From Phycisphaerae bacterium (GTDB taxonomy: Bacteria; Planctomycetota; Phycisphaerae; Sedimentisphaerales; Anaerohalosphaeraceae), in assembly GCA_021736615.1 (NCBI GenBank), contig JAIPFN010000193.1, positions 1 through 11,092 on the forward strand: 11,092 bases of DNA, in the 5' to 3' direction. Positions 6,448 through 11,092 of this stretch are shown piece by piece; positions within the stretch are counted from its first letter, which is position 1, and each line of letters begins with the position of its first letter. Both the position numbers and the translations under genes were made by a program. The notes under the pieces are model-generated. The model did no database searches and was not told the origin of the DNA. It saw only the letters and a list, made by a program, of their open reading frames with translations.

Positions 6448-8052
6448 CTATCTGATTATTCCAAGCCTGCCTGGATTTGATTTTGTGCTGCGACCGACAA
6501 ATTGATGCTCTTGTGAAATAGCACCGATAGTAGTCTTTTGTCCGCCAACTTCTGTACCGCCAAGAAGAACTTTTTTGTTTCGGGATTGGTAGCCGCTGCC
6601 AAGCAAAGGATCGACTTCAAGCAAGTTATCAATATCATGTTTTCGGATATTGCCTGTTGCTTCGTCCGGGTGCAGCTCAATTATTTCGTTCAATTGACCG
6701 GCTTCCGAATAGGCACATAAGTTTTTGGTAATGAATGAACCGCCAAACTTGGCAACCTCAAACGCATAAGCACTGGCTATTTTGTTGAGGATAATATCAT
6801 TGATTGAGACCAGACTACCCGAATTATTTACCCTGAATTGCCCTTGGGCACTTGCTGCATCAAAACCTGTATAAGTATTATTCAAGGATACTGCGAGGCT
6901 GCCTGTATTGGACAGTATCCCCGTGGCGGCCCCCTCAAAATCCGTTATATTACCTATCCCAAAATAAACGGCCCCGACCGCAATATTTATGCCGACCGAT
7001 GAATTATCATGCTTGATGTAATTATTCAGGAACGTGACAACTGAAGTCGCGTCCGTGTTGATTAGAATGTCGGAATAAACTGCACTCGGCGTAATGAACG
7101 AATCTGATAGCAAAAGGTTTCTGCACTTTGCAGCGTCCATTCTAACGCTAACTTCAAAAGCATTATGCTGAAGGTCGATATTCCCCCAAGACCCTGCGGA
7201 CAATTCGAACATGCCATTTGTTACAGGGGCATTGTTAAAATGAAAACCCCGCATCGTAATATTAAAAGCGCCATTGCCGTCTATAAGAACACCGCTAAGT
7301 CCGCTCATATCGATATCAACAAGCTTATCGGCATGGACGCCGTCTTCTTTCATACTCCTGGTTGTCTGAAAGTATGTACCGCCGGGTTCGGTAATATCGC
7401 CGGGAACTCGATGGAAGCCGATTACCTTAAGCCATGTATTATTGTAAACGTCGCCCGACCAGTCCGACCAGTCCCATTGGGTTGTAGGAGCCAAATCTTT
7501 ATTTACCCAAACTTCTTGGGAGTAATCAGCGGAATCTACGTAGTTTTCAATAAATGTATCTAAGCTATTCCAGGCACCGCCTACAACAACAGTATTACCA
7601 TCAAGTGCTGCCGGATAACCTTCATACCACCAAGTAGTATCTAATACAATATACGACTCACCAGGCCCACCAGCATTTACTTCACGAATCTTAAAAACAC
7701 CCGGAGCACCACCAACCAGCATAGCTGCCGAATCAGGATGATATGCAAGCATACCTACCTCAACATCATTAAAAGCAGTACCCACATTATCCGTAACTTT
7801 TACGTAATTAGTGCCTCCAATATCGTAAAGACTATGCACTGTTGTCGAAACTGTAGCAATCGATTCACCATCAGAACCCATGAGCTTACCCATAGCAGTT
7901 TGTTTACCTGCGACTGTATCTATATTTGGCTGACTGTCCCACCAGGCTTTCGTACAGCCCCCGGCTTGAGATTGGCCGGAAGGTGAATTGCTTTTGTAGT
8001 CATCGCCGCCAACAAAAAACATACATCGTTCATTTTCAGTTGCTTGACTCAT
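6448..8052 (-). CDS. Right-handed beta-helix protein, probable tailspike or adhesin
   Basis: 534 residues, no signal peptide. After an N-terminal module (1-160) that contains a G-x-F-x-I-x-x-V strand (GVFKIREVN) and GGAWNSLDTFIENYV, residues about 205-450 run as repeated short strands: VLIDGNGAFNITMRGF, GNIDLQHNAFEVSVRM, RNLLLSDSFI, VTFLNNYIKHDN, LAVSLNNTYTGF, SLVSINDIILNK. The N-Nx-F/Y and I-x-L spacing is that of a parallel beta-helix, the fold of phage tailspikes that bind or cut surface polysaccharide. No catalytic pair can be assigned from this reading. The end (VGRSTKSNPGRLGIIR) looks like a conserved tail capping the helix. The start overlaps the preceding gene as ATGA and has GGAGG seven bases upstream, so the two genes are translationally coupled. 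The 5' half is somewhat more AT-rich than the neighbours. Confidence 0.8.
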   Translation of the reverse strand: MSQATENERCMFFVGGDDYKSNSPSGQSQAGGCTKAWWDSQPNIDTVAGKQTAMGKLMGSDGESIATVSTTVHSLYDIGGTNYVKVTDNVGTAFNDVEVGMLAYHPDSAAMLVGGAPGVFKIREVNAGGPGESYIVLDTTWWYEGYPAALDGNTVVVGGAWNSLDTFIENYVDSADYSQEVWVNKDLAPTTQWDWSDWSGDVYNNTWLKVIGFHRVPGDITEPGGTYFQTTRSMKEDGVHADKLVDIDMSGLSGVLIDGNGAFNITMRGFHFNNAPVTNGMFELSAGSWGNIDLQHNAFEVSVRMDAAKCRNLLLSDSFITPSAVYSDILINTDATSVVTFLNNYIKHDNSSVGINIAVGAVYFGIGNITDFEGAATGILSNTGSLAVSLNNTYTGFDAASAQGQFRVNNSGSLVSINDIILNKIASAYAFEVAKFGGSFITKNLCAYSEAGQLNEIIELHPDEATGNIRKHDIDNLLEVDPLLGSGYQSRNKKVLLGGTEVGGQKTTIGAISQEHQFVGRSTKSNPGRLGIIR

Positions 8053-8441
8053 AGTTCAACCTCCTCAACTGGTAAATTATGCCGAATCGTTTCAGCTATC
8101 TCACGAAGCGAAACGCCCGCGGGTAACACCAAAGACTTAATACGTTTAAGCAGTGCAATATCTCTAAGCTGTTTTCTTGCCCGGATTAATTTTCGTTTTC
8201 GCTTATGCAAAACGATATTGTTTTTAACACCGGTCGTCAAATCCTCAAGACCTATAGACTCGATCACAGCTATATCAGCGGCAGGATAAAAATCAGGGTC
8301 TTTACCATGAAGACGAATAATAATTTCCTGCTGACCGTCCTCAAGTTCGACAGCAACCCAGTCGAGATCGGGGAAGTCTGACTTCAAAGCGGGCAGGTCA
8401 ACATGACTTGCAAATGATTGTAGCGCTTGCTGTTTAGTCAT
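8049..8441 (-). CDS. Small basic helical protein of unknown function in the tail-fibre operon
   Basis: The frame is open back to 8540, overlapping the upstream gene, but the ATG at 8441 stands two bases after that gene's stop and has AGAGGTG upstream, so I start there (130 residues). The N-terminal half (1-65) looks mixed alpha/beta with VAVELEDGQQEIIIRL as a hairpin; residues 79-93 are very basic (HKRKRKLIRARKQLR); the C-terminus is helical and acidic (SLREIAETIRHNLPVEEVEL). It ends inside the start codon of the beta-helix gene. Small genes between fibre and spike often code for assembly chaperones or adaptors, which is the best guess from place only. I recognise no domain. Confidence 0.7.
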   Translation of the reverse strand: MTKQQALQSFASHVDLPALKSDFPDLDWVAVELEDGQQEIIIRLHGKDPDFYPAADIAVIESIGLEDLTTGVKNNIVLHKRKRKLIRARKQLRDIALLKRIKSLVLPAGVSLREIAETIRHNLPVEEVEL

Positions 8442-8443
8442 AA

Positions 8444-9217
8444 TCACACCTCTTCCTGCCAGGTTCCGGATTTTCCGGTTACTATCCAGTTGCCGTTTCC
8501 GTCGGAAACTACCGTCATAAACGCACCGACTGTACTGCAATATTTGTACTTGCTTGCCGTAACACCGCTGTCGTCAATAATCGCACCGGATACAGGGTCG
8601 ATATTGACCTGCTGAGCAGCTTGAACAGAGATCGTATAGCGAGTACCGGCAAGATTAAAGGTCGGCATGAAAATTGTCACAGGTCCGGTCGCTCCGAGGT
8701 TCGTATGAATACTGCCGCTTTCGGCATGATCTAGCTGGTCGTTAGCAGTGTGGGCTTCAATGATCGGGCGGTCAACATGGGGCATAGACATACTGTGTAT
8801 ATCACGGCAGTCAACAATAGAAGTAATCTCACCGTTTGCCGTCGTAACTTCTGCAAGCCACACTTCGGACTCAAACGGCTCATGCCAGTAATCGGACTCT
8901 TTAAACTGAATAGTTCCGGTTTTATCAAGATAAATATAAAACAGGGAATCATCGGCAAGGACATTGCCGGAAGAACCGGCATACTCAACAACCTTACTGC
9001 CGTTGAAGAAACGACCGGGCTTGATCCCATAAGTAAGACCGCCCTCATGATAAACGCGAAAATCGTTAGCACGTCTTGTCGAAAGCAGCAAGCGATAAAG
9101 CAGTTTACGAAACTGCAAGTAATACGGAGCGGTCCCCGTAGGTATATACTCGACACCTGTTTCAGATTCGCTGATCAGGTTGAGCAGCTCACTGTCGGTT
9201 GGATAAACTTCAGCCAT
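8444..9217 (-). CDS. Phage tail-fibre-like protein
   Basis: 257 residues, no signal peptide. Residues 50-140 contain LTYGIKPGRFFNGSKVV, SLFYIYLDKTGTIQF and VWLAEVTTANGEITSIVDCRD, the familiar stalk module of fibres in which a short Y-x-D strand is followed by LAEV...G.I..I.D.R. Residues about 165-257 form a distal domain: SGSIHTNLGATGPVTIFMP, YTISVQAAQQVNIDP, SDGNGNWIVTGKSGTW. This end is like the small terminal beta domains of fibres that contact the host. The ATG at 9217 follows TAGGAGA. Its stop overlaps the ribosome binding site of the next gene, so the two are likely co-translated. Function is by pattern, not by a named family. Confidence 0.75.
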   Translation of the reverse strand: MAEVYPTDSELLNLISESETGVEYIPTGTAPYYLQFRKLLYRLLLSTRRANDFRVYHEGGLTYGIKPGRFFNGSKVVEYAGSSGNVLADDSLFYIYLDKTGTIQFKESDYWHEPFESEVWLAEVTTANGEITSIVDCRDIHSMSMPHVDRPIIEAHTANDQLDHAESGSIHTNLGATGPVTIFMPTFNLAGTRYTISVQAAQQVNIDPVSGAIIDDSGVTASKYKYCSTVGAFMTVVSDGNGNWIVTGKSGTWQEEV

Positions 9218-9234
9218 TTTAAATCTCCTAAAAA

Positions 9235-9263
9235 ATATTATTAAAAGCGATTGCTAAAGACAA
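9235..9263 (-). promoter_or_regulatory. Weak promoter-like pair before the tail-fibre gene
   Basis: On the minus strand TTGTCT (9258-9263) is followed after 17 bases by TAATAT (9235-9240), in the largest gap (87 bases) of the cluster. Transcription would start near 9228, leaving the ribosome binding site (9224-9229) at the very end of the message, which argues against strong use. It may be a chance match. Confidence 0.2.
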
Positions 9264-9304
9264 TCTTTAATTCAATCATAATTCAAACGAAGACAAGTCC
9301 GCAC

Positions 9305-10072
9305 CTAAATCGAAAATGTCAACAAATTACTACTCATGTCGTAAGAAGTAGCAGTCAAATACTCTTCTCCTTTCGCCGCGGGCAAAACTATAACCGTTGC
9401 TGTTTCACTTGCCGCTTCATCAATAATTCCGTCTTTGCTTCTGATCTTAATTCCGAATTGATACTCACCGGCTTTAAGCTCGCAACTTTCCCATTCCAGA
9501 TATTCGGAATCAAACCCGAACTCACCTTCGCCGAAACATCCTCTGCCAAACCCCGCTGCCCCAGCCCCGTCATAACCAAAATCGCTAGCTCCAAAGCACG
9601 AAAGACCGAATCCCCATTTATCCTGTCGGATATCCCAGTATGGCAAGCCTTCTTCTACGGGTTCCTGGTAGTCGATCTCTCCGCTGCCGTCATTACTGAA
9701 AATGTCGGCTACCGCATCAAGCGGAACCGTTGATCTTCTTATCCACCTGAGACGAACTCTGCTTCCGCCTGCAAACTCAACTTCACTGCTGTAGTCATTG
9801 ACCGCCTGCCATGGCTCAACTGCAAAGACCTCTATGCAAATAGAACTTTGCCATGACGAGCGAAACGAAACCACCGCTTGTCGCTCGTTCAAATTTTCCG
9901 TGAAGCCGCAAAGTTTCCCATTGATGTAAATCTGATACAGCTTGTCGTCGTGTTCGCTTTGCCAACAGACCAGAACGCTAAGCGGCTCATTGATTGCATT
10001 TCCATCGGCTCCAACGCCGACAGATAAAGCATAAGCTCTTACTTTTTCCACACCGCTGCTGATAAGTGCCAT
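9305..10072 (-). CDS. Tail protein with FN3-like domains and a Gly/Phe-rich insert
   Basis: 255 residues, no signal peptide. The first 100 residues form a beta-sandwich with LVCWQSEHDDKLYQIYINGK and SICIEVFAVEPWQAVNDYSS, the pattern of an FN3-like unit (Y-x-IY-x-NG). The second unit (about 105-230) begins RVRLRWIRRSTVPLD and has IFSNDGSGEIDYQEPV, then EYLEWESCELKAGEYQFGIKIRS. Between these strands lies a Gly/Phe-rich segment (about 153-189) with two copies of a CFG-x3-FG-x-D motif. The ATG at 10072 follows GAGGAA. It probably sits on the tail surface like the FN3-like protein at 5297-5989, with which it shares the DG.GEI turn. Confidence 0.65.
   Translation of the reverse strand: MALISSGVEKVRAYALSVGVGADGNAINEPLSVLVCWQSEHDDKLYQIYINGKLCGFTENLNERQAVVSFRSSWQSSICIEVFAVEPWQAVNDYSSEVEFAGGSRVRLRWIRRSTVPLDAVADIFSNDGSGEIDYQEPVEEGLPYWDIRQDKWGFGLSCFGASDFGYDGAGAAGFGRGCFGEGEFGFDSEYLEWESCELKAGEYQFGIKIRSKDGIIDEAASETATVIVLPAAKGEEYLTATSYDMSSNLLTFSI
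9506..9616 (-). repeat. Gly/Phe-rich segment coding an imperfect duplicated FG motif
   Basis: Codes residues 153-189 of the FN3-like protein. It contains CFGASDFGYD and CFGEGEFGFD, two matches of C-F-G-x-x-[DE]-F-G-[YF]-D, separated by GAGAAGFGRG, after a first GFG. The segment interrupts an FN3-like domain at a loop between strands. Confidence 0.7.
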
Positions 10073-10121
10073 AATAAATTCCTCATTCTATGTGTCGATA
10101 TTTCAAGTAATATCACCACTG

Positions 10122-10487
10122 CTAGCTGTGTAACTGCCTGCATTGCAGCTTACACTTACAACTGACAAAACTGCCGCCAAACTGACGCTCCGCAGTTTCA
10201 AATACGTCAACCCGAACGTCGTCAAACTTTCTGCCGTCATCAATTAAAAGCACACAGACACCGTCATCCATTTTCGTTTCTATCATATCTGTAAGGACAT
10301 CAAGCCCTTTGCCGCTCGCAGCTCGCAATACCCCTTCTACTTTAATATCCCTGCCGCGGCTGCCAAGGTCAATGCTAGCGACGCCGTCAAGGGCGGCTAC
10401 GCTTCGCTCAATAATTTGGCGTCGAACACTGCCCGCCTCAAAAATCACATCTTCAATCTTCACTTCACCATCAATCCAAACACGCAT
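10122..10487 (-). CDS. Small phage tail protein
   Basis: 121 residues, no signal peptide. After strands at the N-terminus (MRVWIDGEVKIEDVIFEA) comes ERSVAALDGVASIDLGSRGRDIKVEGVLRAAS (about 27-58), a sequence style I associate with small tail proteins in which a conserved LDG...DLG.RGR...GVLRA strand set is followed by a helix (LDVLTDMIETKMDDG) and a final hairpin (KFDDVRVDVFE). The ATG at 10487 follows AGGAGA. It lies between the edge gene and the FN3-like tail protein. Tail-tube or baseplate attachment would fit; no named family is assigned. Confidence 0.65.
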   Translation of the reverse strand: MRVWIDGEVKIEDVIFEAGSVRRQIIERSVAALDGVASIDLGSRGRDIKVEGVLRAASGKGLDVLTDMIETKMDDGVCVLLIDDGRKFDDVRVDVFETAERQFGGSFVSCKCKLQCRQLHS

Positions 10488-10528
10488 AATAATTCTCCTG
10501 AAACTAACCGTCCGGTCAGTTTGAATTC

Positions 10529-11092
10529 TTATTCTCTTGTAAGTTTAATGCTTCCGCCCGCAGCTGTCCTGTCGCCGCTGCCGTCACCGTTAACATCCAG
10601 ACTTATCCTGCATCTTTCCCTTGCCTTCTCAAAGAGTCTCTGGTAATGCATACTCTTTTTCCAGAATCCATTGTCGCTATCCTCTCTGCTTGCCAGGGTG
10701 GCATAGATTCCGGCGATGACTGCGTACACAGAAGCTAGCCTAAGCCCTTCAATGTCGACAATATCATCGGCGTCGAACTCGCTGACTCCGTCGCCGGGGG
10801 CAATCCCGAAATACTGTGTCAACTCCAGAAAGACCTGCCTGGCCTGCGGAGCAAAAGTGTTTATTCTGTAAGAGACACAAGAAGCATTTCCGGGCCCATT
10901 CGACGAATCATCGCTGTCGGCGCGAATAACCGAAACCGTAAGCTCTGTCTCAGAGTCCACCGAAATGATCTCATAGGCCCCGTCAAGTGTCGCATCGGCA
11001 TTCCGCAAATAAATGACTCCGCCCGGCTCTGCTCCGGAAACAACAAAATTCTCATTAGCTGCCGTAAATGTAGTATCGTTAACCTCTCCGTC
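10529..11092 (-). CDS. Phage virion protein, 5' end cut by the window edge; possibly head-tail connection
   Basis: The frame stays open without a stop to the right edge of the window, so the start lies outside; 187 residues are visible. An apparent start at 11008 is a TTG in mid-domain and should not be used. The visible N-terminal part (NENFVVSGAEPGGVIYLRN, then DGAYEIISVDSETELTVSV) is a small beta module; the middle and C-terminal parts are helical (FAPQARQVFLELTQYFGI, EGLRLASVYAVIAGIYATLA, FWKKSMHYQRLFEKARERCR), ending with DVNGDGSGD and a final strand. The helical middle resembles head-completion or adaptor proteins in size and style; this is a weak call. Being first in the visible part of the operon it should sit between head genes (off the window) and tail genes. 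Confidence 0.6.
   Translation of the reverse strand, partial: DGEVNDTTFTAANENFVVSGAEPGGVIYLRNADATLDGAYEIISVDSETELTVSVIRADSDDSSNGPGNASCVSYRINTFAPQARQVFLELTQYFGIAPGDGVSEFDADDIVDIEGLRLASVYAVIAGIYATLASREDSDNGFWKKSMHYQRLFEKARERCRISLDVNGDGSGDRTAAGGSIKLTRE

Noticed and set aside
8442..8540. Upstream extension of the small basic protein to a start at 8540
   Set aside because: It would overlap the fibre gene by about 100 bases; the ATG at 8441 has a good ribosome binding site right after the fibre stop.
8750..9733. Plus-strand open frames of about 160 codons opposite the fibre and FN3-like genes
   Set aside because: No ribosome binding sites and no recognisable features; the minus-strand frames have coupled starts and clear structural-protein patterns.
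2580..11092. Diversity-generating retroelement, CRISPR array or insertion sequence within the tail cluster
   Set aside because: No reverse transcriptase, no regular spaced repeats, no transposase and no terminal inverted repeats were seen; the Gly/Phe segment has no template-like copy in the window.

Overview
The window looks like the junction between ordinary bacterial chromosome (about 1-2550) and the tail/fibre end of a phage-derived structural gene cluster (about 2580-11092, all on the minus strand). Composition is moderate (about 49% GC in a hand-counted 300-base sample), coding is dense, and most starts have a clear AGGAG-like ribosome binding site. No taxonomic marker gene is present. 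The secreted thioredoxin-fold protein with helical-repeat flanks, together with the style of the tail proteins, reminds me of Planctomycetota (class Phycisphaerae). This is an impression from memory, not a demonstrated assignment.

Left part: a complete riboflavin synthase gene (ribE, minus strand) is divergent from a plus-strand gene for a secreted protein of about 558 residues. They are separated by an AT-rich interval of about 230 bases that carries promoter-like elements for both directions and a small hairpin, but no FMN riboswitch. The secreted protein combines a signal peptide, an N-terminal helical region, a thioredoxin-like domain without the CXXC cysteines, and a C-terminal TPR-like segment.

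Right part: eleven minus-strand genes lie in one direction, mostly spaced by a few bases, one pair overlapping as ATGA. In transcription order (right to left) they are: a virion protein cut by the window edge, possibly head-tail connection; a small tail protein; a fibronectin-III-like tail protein with a Gly/Phe-rich insert; a tail-fibre-like protein; a small basic protein of unknown role; a right-handed beta-helix (tailspike-like) protein; a small structural protein; a second FN3-like protein; a large baseplate-hub-like protein; a single-span coiled-coil membrane protein; and a lipoprotein. The last two have the topology of an inner-/outer-membrane spanin pair.

The order reads as the adhesion, baseplate and lysis end of a tail operon. 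Head, packaging, tape measure, endolysin and integration genes are not in view, so the sequence cannot say whether this is an intact prophage, a remnant, a gene transfer agent or a tail-like particle. The cluster ends only 30 bases from the convergent chromosomal gene, with no tRNA, integrase or recognisable attachment repeat at that boundary.
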